DNA from: Streptosporangiaceae bacterium
GTDB lineage: Bacteria; Actinomycetota; Actinomycetes; Streptosporangiales; Streptosporangiaceae
Assembly: GCA_025964695.1 (NCBI GenBank)
Contig: JAOPYK010000255.1
Coordinates: 1 to 64,000 of the forward strand
Reading direction: 5' to 3'
DNA length: 64,000 nt
Below the pieces are notes generated by a model. That model ran no database searches. It was not told where the DNA came from and saw only the letters and a list, made by a program, of their open reading frames with translations. Each line of letters opens with the position of its first letter. Position 1 is the first letter of the stretch. This document shows positions 51,074 through 60,525 of this stretch, piece by piece. The translations under genes were made by a program, and so were the position numbers.

Positions 51074-51120
51074 GGGGCGCGGAGGACGCGTCACCAACGC
51101 GCCGAAAGGAAGGACAGCGA

Positions 51121-51864
51121 ATGAAACTGCTGGATGGACAGGTCGCCATCGTGACTGGGGCCGCCCAGGGGATCGGGCTGGCCATCGCCGGGGTCTTCGC
51201 CGATCATGGGGCACGTTTGGTGGTCGCCGATGTCAACGAGCAGGCCGCGGTGGGCGCGGCCGAGGAACTCGCCGCCGGCGGCGCACAGGCGATCGCGGTC
51301 CGCTGTGACGTGACATGCGAGTCCGACATGGAGGCGCTCATCGCCGAGTGCGCGCGAGTCCACGGCTCGGTGGACGTGCTGGTGAACAACGCCGGCATCA
51401 CCCGGGACGCCACCCTACGCACGATGACCACCGAGCAGTTCCGCCAGGTCATGGACGTACACCTGTACGGCACCTGGCTGGGCATGAAGTACGGCTCGCT
51501 GCGGATGCGCGAGCAGGGTCGGGGTGCGATCGTCAACATCTCCTCGATCTCCGGCAAGGTGGGCCTGCCGGGCCAGACCAACTACAGCGCCGCCAAGGCG
51601 GGCATCGTCGGCATGACCAAGGCGGGGGCCAAGGAACTCGCCCATCTCGGGATCCGGGTCAACGCGATCCAGCCCGGCCTGGTCCGCACGGCCATGACCG
51701 AGGCGCTGCGGCCGGAGATCTGGCAGGAGAAGCTCGACGGCGTCCCGATGGGCCGTGCCGCCGAGCCCGAGGAGATCGGCAAGGTCGCCCTGTTCCTGGC
51801 CAGCGACCTGTCCAGCTACATGACCGGCACCGTGCTGGAGGTCACCGGCGGCCGCCACATGTAG
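51121..51864 (+). CDS. Short-chain dehydrogenase/reductase (FabG-like)
   Basis: A 247-residue [23 protein letters not shown] (NAD(P) motif), [51 protein letters not shown] (Ser-Tyr-Lys triad: the Ser in SSISG, YSAAK). The ATG at 51121 has AAAGGAAGG upstream. It is 47 bp after the ligase and probably part of the same operon, oxidising a 3-hydroxyacyl-CoA or reducing a ketone. Confidence 0.88.
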   Translation: MKLLDGQVAIVTGAAQGIGLAIAGVFADHGARLVVADVNEQAAVGAAEELAAGGAQAIAVRCDVTCESDMEALIAECARVHGSVDVLVNNAGITRDATLRTMTTEQFRQVMDVHLYGTWLGMKYGSLRMREQGRGAIVNISSISGKVGLPGQTNYSAAKAGIVGMTKAGAKELAHLGIRVNAIQPGLVRTAMTEALRPEIWQEKLDGVPMGRAAEPEEIGKVALFLASDLSSYMTGTVLEVTGGRHM

Positions 51865-51926
51865 TCACGACAGGCGGTATCCGCGCGCCGGCCGGTCGGC
51901 CGCCCGTGGGCGCGGCTCGTGGCCGG

Positions 51927-52346
51927 TCAACCGTTCGTGATCTGGCGGCGGGCCAGCCGCCAGCCGTGCGGGGTCCGGCGGAAGGTGTCGCGGTAGTGAC
52001 CCATTGAGCGCAACGCGGGGGCGGTGGCGGTCTCGACATAGAACTGCCAGTACGATTCCGCCACCGCCGCGTCACCGTCGACCGTCACCGCCACGGTGCC
52101 GATCGCATGGCGGGTGTGACTGCCAGGGCCGGTGACGCCTTCGGCCCGGCGGGCCGCACCCGCCGCCCGGATCTCCGACCGGCCGTGCTTGGCCGGCCCG
52201 CCGGGCAGTTCCCAGTGGGCGTCCTCGGTGAACAGCGCGCCGTAGTCATCGAGGTCCCCCATATCGGAGAGCTGCGCGATCCGCGCGACCACGTTGCGGA
52301 TCTCGAGCTCATCTCGAATCCGCCCGGCGTCCACGGCTTCGGCCAT
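51927..52346 (-). CDS. SnoaL/NTF2-like protein
   Basis: A 139-residue SnoaL-type cone-fold protein: IRDELEIRNVVARIAQLSDM, GDLDDYGALFTEDAHWELPG, HAIGTVAVTVDGDAAVAESY, MGHYRDTFRRTPHGWRLARR. The family includes ketosteroid isomerase-like and small cyclase enzymes. The ATG at 52346 follows GGAGGGCGGG. Its gene is divergent from a broken acyl-CoA dehydrogenase across an AT-rich island. Confidence 0.8.
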   Translation of the reverse strand: MAEAVDAGRIRDELEIRNVVARIAQLSDMGDLDDYGALFTEDAHWELPGGPAKHGRSEIRAAGAARRAEGVTGPGSHTRHAIGTVAVTVDGDAAVAESYWQFYVETATAPALRSMGHYRDTFRRTPHGWRLARRQITNG

Positions 52347-52444
52347 CGTCCCGCCCTCCCGCACTTCCGCCCGTGGCGGACCGGCACGCCTCACCCGTGG
52401 CGTCATGATCTGCCGCCGCACCTCATCGACAGCTTGTCCGTCGT

Positions 52445-52732
52445 ATGGATTTTATATATAAGCTATCCGAGTGTGTCCATAGCGAGCGCATCCATGGCGT
52501 GTCGCCGACGACGCTCGGCCTGCCCGCCGTCGCGCGGGCCGCGGGCCGCTCGGACGACGAGGTGCTGCGTGAGCTCGGGCAGGTGACCGCCGCGAGCCAG
52601 GCGATCGCGGCCATGGGGCTGCGGGCCACCCTGCGCAGAGTGTCAGGTCTGCGGCCCGGCGCGGAGGCCAGTGTCCTGAAGGTCGCGGGGGGCTGGCACA
52701 ACACCACGATCGCCGAGACCGCGCTGCGCTGA
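52445..52732 (+). pseudogene. Acyl-CoA dehydrogenase C-terminal remnant
   Basis: The frame (95 codons) contains AAGRSDDEVLRELGQVTAAS, QAIAAMGLRATLRRVSGLRP, GAEASVLKVAGGWHNTTIAE, TALR: C-terminal helices of an acyl-CoA dehydrogenase. The N-terminal, beta and catalytic regions are missing. The first codons overlap the AT island at 52447, so the deletion joined promoter and C-terminus directly. A stable small protein is unlikely. Confidence 0.65.
52447..52468. promoter_or_regulatory. AT-rich island in divergent promoter
   Basis: GGATTTTATATATAAGCTAT plus CC, with GGAT/ATCC ends around TTATATATAA. It lies within the first codons of the 52445 frame, so it is more likely an operator or promoter than coding. 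Confidence 0.55.
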
Positions 52733-52886
52733 TCCGGGCCGGCAGGCGAACCCGCGCTGCGCGGGAGGTACGGCCTACGACGCGCCAGTTGCCCGCGGGC
52801 CCTGCCGACGGCGCGACCACCGGACGGAGCGACAGTGGATTGGTTACCATGTTCTCCAGTCCATAGTCGGAGAGCACACAGTTCAC
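52733..52886. other. Intergenic, TetR promoter
   Basis: 154 bp between the remnant and the TetR gene. No AT-rich island of the regional type was seen here. Confidence 0.45.
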
Positions 52887-53510
52887 ATGGCCGCACAGAG
52901 TCTGCGCGAGCAGCGCCGCGAGCAACGCCGCGCCCTCAGCAGAGAGCAGATCCTCGACGCGGCCGAACAGGTGTTCGCACGGGAGGGTTTTCACGACGCC
53001 GCGCTTCGGGAGATCGCCGAGCTCGCGGAGTTCTCCGTTGGCGCCGTGTACGGCTTCTTCGCCAGCAAGGACGAGATCTACCGCGACCTCTTCCGCCGCC
53101 GCGGCGCCGAGTTCCTGCCGGGCATGCGCGAGGTGCTGTCCTCGGATCTGCCACCCCGCCGCCAACTGCTCGACCTGGCGGACTGGCAGGTGGACTTCTT
53201 CCGCCGCCACCCGCATTTCGGCCGCCTGGTGCTACGCGGCGGCTCGATCGCGCCACCGCTGGCCGAGCCGTCCGGCGACGCGGAGATTCTAGAGAACTTC
53301 CGCGAGTCCCAGCGGATTCAGGCGGAGTTGTTCCGCCGGGGCCAGCGGGCAGGAGAGCTGCGGGTGGGCCCGCCGCTCGTACTGGCCAGGATGTTCTCCG
53401 GCCTGGTCGGCGCCTACCAGGCGGCGGAGCTCGCGGAATCGGACGAGCGGATGTCCGCTGCGGACTTCCACACGCTGCTGGAGTCGGCCTTCGTGGTGTC
53501 GTCGGCCTGA
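52887..53510 (+). CDS. TetR-family regulator
   Basis: A 207-residue TetR protein. The helix-turn-helix lies at about 18-60 (REQILDAAEQVFAREGFHDA, ALREIAELAEFSVGAVYGFF). The ligand domain begins LLDLADWQVDFFRRHPHFGR. The ATG at 52887 gives a basic N-terminal tail (REQRREQRRAL). It converges with the GntR gene at 53551. It could control the AT-rich islands, though no island lies directly in its own promoter. Confidence 0.88.
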   Translation: MAAQSLREQRREQRRALSREQILDAAEQVFAREGFHDAALREIAELAEFSVGAVYGFFASKDEIYRDLFRRRGAEFLPGMREVLSSDLPPRRQLLDLADWQVDFFRRHPHFGRLVLRGGSIAPPLAEPSGDAEILENFRESQRIQAELFRRGQRAGELRVGPPLVLARMFSGLVGAYQAAELAESDERMSAADFHTLLESAFVVSSA

Positions 53511-53550
53511 TCCGCTCATAGCCGAGGCCGGCGTCCTGGGGGCCCCAACG

Positions 53551-54390
53551 TCAAGTCGAGGAGGCGACCTCGAACAGGCCCTTGTGCCGGAAGAGGTCTA
53601 CCACCAGGTCGCCTTGCCTCCGCAGCATCGTGGCGTACCCTTCGGCGGCGCCTTCGGCATCTTCGCGCCGAACCGCCCGCACGATGGCCGCCGTCCCCTG
53701 CTTCTCCACCTTGCCCGCGCCCGGGACCAGTTCGAAGAAGTTACCGGGGACGATGCCCGTCATCTGGCGCAGAATACTCCCCAACCGGGGAGAGTTCGCG
53801 GCGCCGACGACCGCACGGTGGAAGGCGAGTGTGGCGTCATACATCTCGGTGGCGTTGTCGTCAGCACCACTGATCCGCTTCTGTATAGGCGCGAGTCTCT
53901 TCGCCAACGGGGCGCCCTGCCGCTCAGTGGCCCGTCGGACCGCGAATCCATAGAACAGGCCGTACAACTCGTAGTGATCATGGATGGCGGACTCGTCGAG
54001 CGAGTTCACGAACACACCGCGGTGCGGGATGATCGTGACCCAGCCCTCGCGTTCTAGCGCGATCAGCGCCTCGCGCACCGGGATCCGGGAGACCCCGAGC
54101 GTCTTAGCGATGGCATCCTGAGGCACTCGCTGGCCCTGCCGGAGGCGACCGTCAAAGACGAGCCGAAGCACGTACAGCCGCACCTGTTCGCCACTGCTCA
54201 CGCGAGAGATACCCTCGCCCGGTAGCGTCAGCGCTGGCGGACCAGACGAATCCACCGGGGAGTCGGGAATGGAATCCGACAACTCGGGGAGCTCGGGAAC
54301 GGCCTCCTGACGCGGGATGGTTCTCCCCCTCTTCACCGGGATGGTTCTCACCCTCTTCGTGTAGACAAACACTCTTGTCAATAGTATCAA
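53551..54390 (-). CDS. GntR-family (FCD/FadR-type) regulator
   Basis: A 279-residue GntR protein. The winged helix is at about 68-135 (VRLYVLRLVFDGRLRQGQRV, AIAKTLGVSRIPVREALIAL) and an FCD ligand domain follows (IHDHYELYGLFYGFAVRRAT, YDATLAFHRAVVGAANSPRL). The first 60 residues are low-complexity and include a duplicated 24-bp segment, so the true start may be later than 54390. Its promoter contains an AT island (CAATAGTATCAATCAT), making it a good candidate for the autoregulated regional regulator. Confidence 0.8.
   Translation of the reverse strand: MILLTRVFVYTKRVRTIPVKRGRTIPRQEAVPELPELSDSIPDSPVDSSGPPALTLPGEGISRVSSGEQVRLYVLRLVFDGRLRQGQRVPQDAIAKTLGVSRIPVREALIALEREGWVTIIPHRGVFVNSLDESAIHDHYELYGLFYGFAVRRATERQGAPLAKRLAPIQKRISGADDNATEMYDATLAFHRAVVGAANSPRLGSILRQMTGIVPGNFFELVPGAGKVEKQGTAAIVRAVRREDAEGAAEGYATMLRRQGDLVVDLFRHKGLFEVASST
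54313..54360. repeat. 24-bp tandem repeat in GntR N-terminus
   Basis: CGGGATGGTTCTC starts each of two adjacent 24-bp units (54313-54336, 54337-54360) that differ at a few bases. On the reverse strand they encode R-T-I-P-x-x-x-x twice. Confidence 0.85.
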
Positions 54391-54394
54391 TCAT
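54379..54394. promoter_or_regulatory. AT-rich island at GntR start
   Basis: CAATAGTATCAATCAT contains AGTATCAATCA and overlaps the assigned start, which supports either a later start codon or autoregulation. Confidence 0.55.
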
Positions 54395-54473
54395 AAAGTG
54401 TGTGCGTGGTGACAGGGAGCCAAGTCACGGTCGCCGGCCCGGCGCTGGTCGGGCCCGTGCGGATGATCGGGGT

Positions 54474-54998
54474 CTACTTCTCCGTGGCGGCAGGCCGCCA
54501 CGAGGTCGCCAGCAGCAATGCCGCTCCCCCGCCGCCCCCCATGAGCGCGACCAGCAACCCGGTCCACCCGGCCAGCCCGAACCCGGCGATCTTGTCGAGA
54601 CCGAGGAGCTGGTCCAGCGATATCCGGCCCGCGCCGAGCGCCGCCATCGCGCACGCCACCAGGGAGATCATCAGCACGTATTCGTAACCCTCGCCGGGCC
54701 GAAAGATGAAGAAGCCATTCTTCCTGTGGTTGGCCACCAAGGCGACCAACATCGTACCTAGAACGGCGGCCGCCGCGAGCGCGTTGAGCAGACCGGCCAG
54801 GAGCAGTGCGCCGGCGAGCAGTTCGGTCAGCGTGGCGAAAAGGGCGTGCACCCGGCCCGGCCGGATCCCGATCGACTCGAACCAACGAGCGGTGCCGGGC
54901 AGCCTCCCGCCGCCGAAGGCGTGGTTCCAGCCGTGGGCGATTATCGTGCCGCCGACCACTGCGCGCAGCACCAGGGCCGCGATGTCCACCTCGATCAC
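54474..54998 (-). CDS. DoxX-family membrane protein
   Basis: A 174-residue protein with four or more hydrophobic helices: LVLRAVVGGTIIAHGWNHAF, GTARWFESIGIRPGRVHALF, LLAGALLLAGLLNALAAAAV, LMISLVACAMAALGAG. DoxX/DoxD-like proteins occur in respiratory and redox complexes. The GTG at 54998 has GAGGAGGACG upstream. It begins 10 bp after the CaiB stop, so it is co-transcribed with the CoA-transferase at 55009. Confidence 0.82.
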   Translation of the reverse strand: MIEVDIAALVLRAVVGGTIIAHGWNHAFGGGRLPGTARWFESIGIRPGRVHALFATLTELLAGALLLAGLLNALAAAAVLGTMLVALVANHRKNGFFIFRPGEGYEYVLMISLVACAMAALGAGRISLDQLLGLDKIAGFGLAGWTGLLVALMGGGGGAALLLATSWRPAATEK

Positions 54999-55008
54999 GC
55001 CGTCCTCC

Positions 55009-56187
55009 TCAGATCACGTTGTCCGCGCGCATCATCGCGATGTCACGCTCACCGAAGTCGAGTTCGCGCAGGATCAGCTCAGTGTGCTCACCGAGCGCCG
55101 GAACCGGGTCCAGCCGCCACTCCCAGTCGTCGACCTCCGGGGGCGGCAGCAGCCCCTCCACCGGGCCGACCGGCGAACCGAACTCACACCACCTGCCACG
55201 CTCGGAGAGCTGTGGATGAGCCAGCACTTCGGTCGGGCTGTTCAGTCGAGCGTGCCCCAGCCCTGCCGCTTCGGCGGCAGCGCGAGCTTCGGCAAGGGTG
55301 CGCCCGCCCGCCCACGCCGCGATGATCTCGTCCAGCTCGGCGCGGTGCTCGACCCGGAGCGCATTGTGCGCATAGCGGGGATCGTCGGCAAGGTCGGGCC
55401 GGTCCAGCACCTTGGCCGCCAGCCGCCGCCACTCCCGGTCGTTGGTGGTGCCCAGCACGAGCACTTGCTCGTCGCCCGTCGGGTACGCCCCATATGGTGC
55501 GACCATCGGAGAGCTCAGGCCGTTAGGGCGCGGATCGAAGCCGCCATACCGAGCCTGGTTCAGTGCGAATCCCATCCACTCGGCTACGGCATCGAAGAGC
55601 CCGACCGAAATCGCGGTGCCCCGCCCGGTCCGCTCTCGCACCAGAAGCGCGGCCAGCACGCTGGTCAGTGCGTACATCCCGGCTCCGATATCGGCGATCG
55701 GGATGCCGGGCTTGGCCGGCTCGTCCGGCGAACCGGTGATGGCACACGAGCCCGCCTCGGACTGGACGAGCAGGTCGTAGGCGCGTGCGGTCTCCTGAGG
55801 ACCGCCCCGGCCGTAACCGGAAATGTCGACGGTGATCAGGCGAGGATGCCGGGCCCGCAGTCCGGCGACGTCGAGACCGAGCCTGGCGGCCGCTCCCGGC
55901 GCCAGGTTCTGCACCAGGACATCGGCGGTGGCGACGAGTCCGGCCAGCACCTCACGACCGCGCGGGTGCTTGAGGTCCAGGGCGATGGACTCCTTGTTGC
56001 GATTGGCCCATACGAAGTGCGCGGCCATGCCGCGCACTGTGTCGTCGTAGTCGCGGGCGAAGTCCCCACCGGAACGATTCTCCACCTTGATGACCCTGGC
56101 GCCGAGGTCGCCCAGATGCCGGGTGCAGATCGGCGCGGCCACCGCCTGCTCGACCGCGACGACGGTGGTCCCTGCCAACGGCATCAT
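55009..56187 (-). CDS. CaiB/BaiF CoA-transferase
   Basis: A 392-residue family III CoA-transferase: TTVVAVEQAVAAPICTRHLG, LGARVIKVENRSGGDFARDY, WANRNKESIALDLKHPRGR, GIPIADIGAGMYALTSVLAA with the catalytic Asp, and GLFDAVAEWMGFALNQ. The ATG at 56187 has GGAG upstream; the next codon is also ATG. The AT island at 56219 lies in its promoter and a DoxX gene follows. Confidence 0.87.
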   Translation of the reverse strand: MMPLAGTTVVAVEQAVAAPICTRHLGDLGARVIKVENRSGGDFARDYDDTVRGMAAHFVWANRNKESIALDLKHPRGREVLAGLVATADVLVQNLAPGAAARLGLDVAGLRARHPRLITVDISGYGRGGPQETARAYDLLVQSEAGSCAITGSPDEPAKPGIPIADIGAGMYALTSVLAALLVRERTGRGTAISVGLFDAVAEWMGFALNQARYGGFDPRPNGLSSPMVAPYGAYPTGDEQVLVLGTTNDREWRRLAAKVLDRPDLADDPRYAHNALRVEHRAELDEIIAAWAGGRTLAEARAAAEAAGLGHARLNSPTEVLAHPQLSERGRWCEFGSPVGPVEGLLPPPEVDDWEWRLDPVPALGEHTELILRELDFGERDIAMMRADNVI

Positions 56188-56218
56188 GCTGGATCTCCGC
56201 GCTCTCTTTGTCCAAGTT

Positions 56219-56237
56219 CTATCCTATATAAAATAAC
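56219..56237. promoter_or_regulatory. AT-rich island before CaiB gene
   Basis: CTATCCTATATAAAATAAC, between the SDR stop and the CaiB start (32 bp upstream). Confidence 0.55.
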
Positions 56238-56278
56238 AAACGGGGTCGCCCGATGCTCGAAGCAGAGCGAAGGTACGG

Positions 56279-57040
56279 TCAGCGGGGTGCGAACCGCTGG
56301 CCCCCGTCCAGCCGGATGGTCTGGCCGTTGAGCATCGGGTTCTTGATGATCGCCTCGGCGAGCCAGGCGTACTCCTCGGGCCGGCCGGCCCGCTTGGGGA
56401 ACGCGGCGTCCTTGGTGAGGGTGCTGATGATCTCCTCTGACGCACCTTCGAGCAGCCCCGTCGCGAACAGGCTGGGCGCGATCGTCATCACCCGGATGCC
56501 AAGCCCCCCGAGGTCGCGGGCCATCGTGAGGCTCATGCCCGCGATTCCAGCCTTGGCCGCGCTATAGGCGACCTGCCCGATCTGGCCCTCGAACGCGGCG
56601 ATCGAGGAGGTGTTGATGATGACCCCGCGCTCGCCGTCCTCGGTCGGCTCGTTCTTGCTCATGTGCCAGGCCTGCAGCCGGTTGAGATTGAACGTGGCCA
56701 TCAGGTTCAGCTCGATGATCCGGCGGAAGCCTGCCATCGGAAGCGGCCCCTCCTTGCTGATGATGCGCCTGCTGACGCCGCCGCCCGCGGTGTTGACCGC
56801 GATGTGCAGGCCGCCATGCCGGTCGACGACCGCCGCCAGGGCCTCCTCGCTGCCCGTCTCGTCGGTCACGTCACACGGATGGAAGCTGGCATCCAAATCC
56901 GCGGCGGCTGCCGCGCCCTTGCCACCGGGCAGATCGACGATGGCCAGGGTGGCCCCCTGCCGGGCCAGCGCCTCCGCGGTGGCCCGGCCCATGCCGGAAC
57001 CACCGCCCACGATCACAGCGACCTTCTTCACAAAGTCCAC
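56279..57040 (-). CDS. HSD10-like short-chain dehydrogenase
   Basis: A 253-residue SDR of the 3-hydroxyacyl-CoA/17-beta-HSD type 10 group: VAVIVGGGSGMGRATAEALA (NAD motif), AVNTAGGGVSRRIISKEGPL, GVIINTSSIAAFEGQIGQVA with Ser and YSAAK. The insert PMAGFRRIIELNLMATFNLN is typical of this group. The GTG at 57040 has GAGGAGG upstream. Likely NAD-dependent oxidation of a 3-hydroxyacyl-CoA. The promoter carries the palindromic island at 57129. Confidence 0.86.
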   Translation of the reverse strand: MDFVKKVAVIVGGGSGMGRATAEALARQGATLAIVDLPGGKGAAAAADLDASFHPCDVTDETGSEEALAAVVDRHGGLHIAVNTAGGGVSRRIISKEGPLPMAGFRRIIELNLMATFNLNRLQAWHMSKNEPTEDGERGVIINTSSIAAFEGQIGQVAYSAAKAGIAGMSLTMARDLGGLGIRVMTIAPSLFATGLLEGASEEIISTLTKDAAFPKRAGRPEEYAWLAEAIIKNPMLNGQTIRLDGGQRFAPR

Positions 57041-57128
57041 GCTGATCCTCCTCTTCGCGCAGCTCGCCCGGCACATGGGTCCGGGCCGGCGGGCCGCGAT
57101 CAGACAACTCAGATGATGGCCCAGATTC

Positions 57129-57156
57129 GATTTAAAAATATCGATGATTTTAAATC
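57129..57156. promoter_or_regulatory. AT-rich palindrome GATTTAAAA-N10-TTTTAAATC
   Basis: Perfect 9-bp arms separated by ATATCGATGA, 89 bp upstream of the HSD10-like gene. It is the strongest symmetric AT element in the region but differs from the GTAT core. Confidence 0.65.
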
Positions 57157-57224
57157 AAAGTAGATCGCGGGGATACCGCCGCACACCGTGGAGTCGAACC
57201 AGTTCCCCCGCCAGGGCGACATCG

Positions 57225-57545
57225 TCATGCCTCATTCCCCCTCGGTCGCGGGGTGATCAGCTCCTGGAAGGGTACGTCGCGGTCCGCAGCGCGCTCGCGG
57301 GGCAACCCGAGGATGCGTTCGGCGATCATGTTCCGCTGGATCGAGTCCGTGCCGCAGCAGCCGGGGCAGGTGCTCCGTCTGCTGCGCGCGCGTACCGTGG
57401 CTCATCAGGGTCGGGCCGACCATGGACAGCCCGATGAGCAGCGGCCCGTTGGAGACGTCGAAGGCTGCGGACTCCTCAGCGAAGATGGCCTCCTGGATGG
57501 CCTCGGCCCGGAAGAGCGCCTCCGCCGCGGAATCCCGTAGCTCCA

Positions 57546-57549
<4 letters not shown>
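57225..57549 (-). pseudogene. Acyl-CoA dehydrogenase with large internal deletion
   Basis: The 5' part encodes LFRAEAIQEAIFAEESAAFD, VSNGPLLIGLSMVGPTLMSH and EHLPRLLR. After a frame change the 3' part encodes CGTDSIQRNMIAERILGLPR and the C-terminus to a stop at 57225. The FAD-binding beta domain and the middle helices are missing, so one deletion fused N- and C-terminal parts out of frame. The start overlaps the SDR stop (TGATG), so it was translated with the upstream SDR. Confidence 0.72.
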
Positions 57550-58457
<908 letters not shown>

Positions 58458-58507
58458 CTGATCCTCCAAATGCGGGCGCCCGCAAGGGCGTTCGACCATT
58501 ACGGCAA

Positions 58508-58609
58508 GATGTATATGTTATTTAACACCAGACGGAAGTGCACGCGGACGGTGGGCTCAGACCAGGGGCGCTGCGGGGCCCACGGGTCGGATAATATATA
58601 TATCTTTAC
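58508..58609. promoter_or_regulatory. Two AT-rich islands in divergent promoter
   Basis: GATGTATATGTTATTTAAC (58508-58526), on the SDR side, carries TGTATATGTTA. GGATAATATATATATC (58589-58604, continuing TTTAC) ends 15 bp before the ligase ATG. Confidence 0.6.
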
Positions 58610-58623
58610 ACCATGGAGGCAGG

Positions 58624-60276
58624 ATGGCGGGAAGTGAGAGGTCCGTGCTGGAGCCGACGCATCCGGACGACCCACGCGGCGATCTGACCTGGGGAACGAC
58701 GAGTCGCCTGCTGACGATGGCCGCCGACCGCATCCCCACGGCCGAGGCCGTCGTCGATGGAGACGTGCGGCTGACCTACCAGGAGCTGAATGCCGAAGTC
58801 ACCCGCACCGCCCGGGCCTTCCTGGCCGCGGGCCTGGGCAAGGGCGACCGGGTCGCCGTCTGGGGGCCCAACTCGGCCCGTTGGCTGATCGCGGCGCTGG
58901 GCCTGCAGCGGGCCGGCGGCGTGCTGGTGCCGCTGAACACCCGCTTCCAGGGCGCCGAAGCCGCCTACGTTCTGGCCAAGTCACAGGCCCGCCTGCTGTT
59001 GACCGTGACAGGCTTCCTCGGCAAGGACTATCCGGCCATGGTGGCCGAGGCCGCGGGCGGGCACGGGACGGACCGGCCGATCGAGGGACTGCCCGCGCTG
59101 GAGCGGATCGTGCTGCTCTCGGACGAGACCGGCTGGACCGAGTTCCTGGACGGCGGCCGGACCGTGCCTCTCAAGGAGGTCGAACGGCGGGCTGCGGAGC
59201 TCGGCCCGGACGACCTCGCCGACATGCTCTTCACCTCGGGCACCACCGGGAACCCCAAGGGAGCCATGTGCACACACGGCCAGGTACTGCGCGCATACGG
59301 TGTCTGGAGCAACGTGGTGGGGCTGCGCGAGGGCGATCGCTACCTCATCGTCAACCCGTTCTTCCACGGCTTCGGCTACAAGGCGGGCTGGCTGGCTTCG
59401 ATCATGGTGGGCGCGACGATCCTGCCGGAGCGCACCCTGGACGTACCGCACATGCTCGACGTGGTGCGCCGCGAGCGGATCACGGTGCTGCCCGGCACCC
59501 CGACCCTCTACCAGACGATGCTGGAGCACCCGGACTTCAGCGCTGAGGGGGTTGCGACACTGCGCCTGTCGGTCACGGGGGCCGCCAACGTCCCGCCCGC
59601 CCTGCTCTACCGGATCAAGGAGGAGTTCGGCTTCGAGCACATCGTCACGGGCTACGGGCTCACCGAGACCTGTGGAATCGTGTCGATGTGCCGCTATGAC
59701 GACTCGCTGGAGACCGTCGCCGCGACCGCGGGCCGAGTCCTGCCAGGGCTGGAGCTGAAGGTCGTGGCCAGGGACGGGAGCCGCCTGCCGGCCGGGACCG
59801 AGGGCGAGATCCTGGTCCGCGGCTACACGGTCATGAAGGGGTACTTCGGCGAGGAGTCGGAGACGGCGGCCACCATCGACGCCGACGGCTGGCTGCACAC
59901 CGGCGACATCGGCGTGGTGGACGAGGAAGGGCGCGTCCGGATCACCGATCGGATCAAGGACATGTTCATCGTCGGCGGGTTCAACGCCTACCCGGCGGAG
60001 ATAGAGAACGTCCTCACCCGGTATCCCGGCGTGGCCCAGGTGGCCGTCATCGGCGTCCCGGACGAACGCATGGGTGAGGTCGGCGCTGCTTACATCGTGG
60101 CGAGGGCGGGACACTCCCTGGATCCAGACGAGATCATCTCCTGGAGCCGGGAGACCATGGCCAACTACAAGGTCCCCCGGCAGGTCGAGATCGTCAGCGA
60201 ACTGCCGCTCAACGCCGCGGGCAAAGTCCTCAAGAACGTACTGCGCGACCGCGCCGCGGCTCGCGGGCAGGTCTAG
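58624..60276 (+). CDS. Acyl-CoA synthetase (FadD3-like)
   Basis: A 550-residue ANL ligase: MLFTSGTTGNPKGAMCTHGQ (P-loop), NPFFHGFGYKAGWLASIMVG, TGYGLTETCGIVSMC, WLHTGDIGVVDEEGRVRITD, RIKDMFIVGGFNAYPAEIEN and C-terminal LNAAGKVLKNVLR with catalytic Lys. By eye it resembles FadD3, the ligase of the steroid ring-C/D acid HIP in actinobacteria, but this is not proof of substrate. The ATG at 58624 has GGAGGC upstream. It is divergent from the HSD17B4-like SDR. Confidence 0.88.
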   Translation: MAGSERSVLEPTHPDDPRGDLTWGTTSRLLTMAADRIPTAEAVVDGDVRLTYQELNAEVTRTARAFLAAGLGKGDRVAVWGPNSARWLIAALGLQRAGGVLVPLNTRFQGAEAAYVLAKSQARLLLTVTGFLGKDYPAMVAEAAGGHGTDRPIEGLPALERIVLLSDETGWTEFLDGGRTVPLKEVERRAAELGPDDLADMLFTSGTTGNPKGAMCTHGQVLRAYGVWSNVVGLREGDRYLIVNPFFHGFGYKAGWLASIMVGATILPERTLDVPHMLDVVRRERITVLPGTPTLYQTMLEHPDFSAEGVATLRLSVTGAANVPPALLYRIKEEFGFEHIVTGYGLTETCGIVSMCRYDDSLETVAATAGRVLPGLELKVVARDGSRLPAGTEGEILVRGYTVMKGYFGEESETAATIDADGWLHTGDIGVVDEEGRVRITDRIKDMFIVGGFNAYPAEIENVLTRYPGVAQVAVIGVPDERMGEVGAAYIVARAGHSLDPDEIISWSRETMANYKVPRQVEIVSELPLNAAGKVLKNVLRDRAAARGQV

Positions 60277-60525
60277 TCGCCATCCTCCATGCCGCGGTCC
60301 GGCCGCGCTGGAGGTAACGTGTCGCGGAGCGTGACCACGAGCAACTCACCCGAGCGGCCGGTCTGGCGCTCGGCGGTCAGCATCGACGTCCGCCACAAAA
60401 ACGGGCGGTCGGCGATGCGGTCGACCGCCCACATCGCCGACCGCTGACGGCGCGGGTGCACGACTGCAGGCTTCCCGTCGTGCACCCGGGCAGGGACATG
60501 CTGGAGCAGAGCGTGGGAGCTCACC
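60277..60525. other. Convergent gap with terminator hairpin
   Basis: A stem of 12 bp (CGGGTGCACGAC with its complement) at 60453-60488 around a 12-nt loop lies between the convergent ligase and CaiB genes. A reverse frame (60273-60542) is not recognisable and may be the end of a lost gene. Confidence 0.55.
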
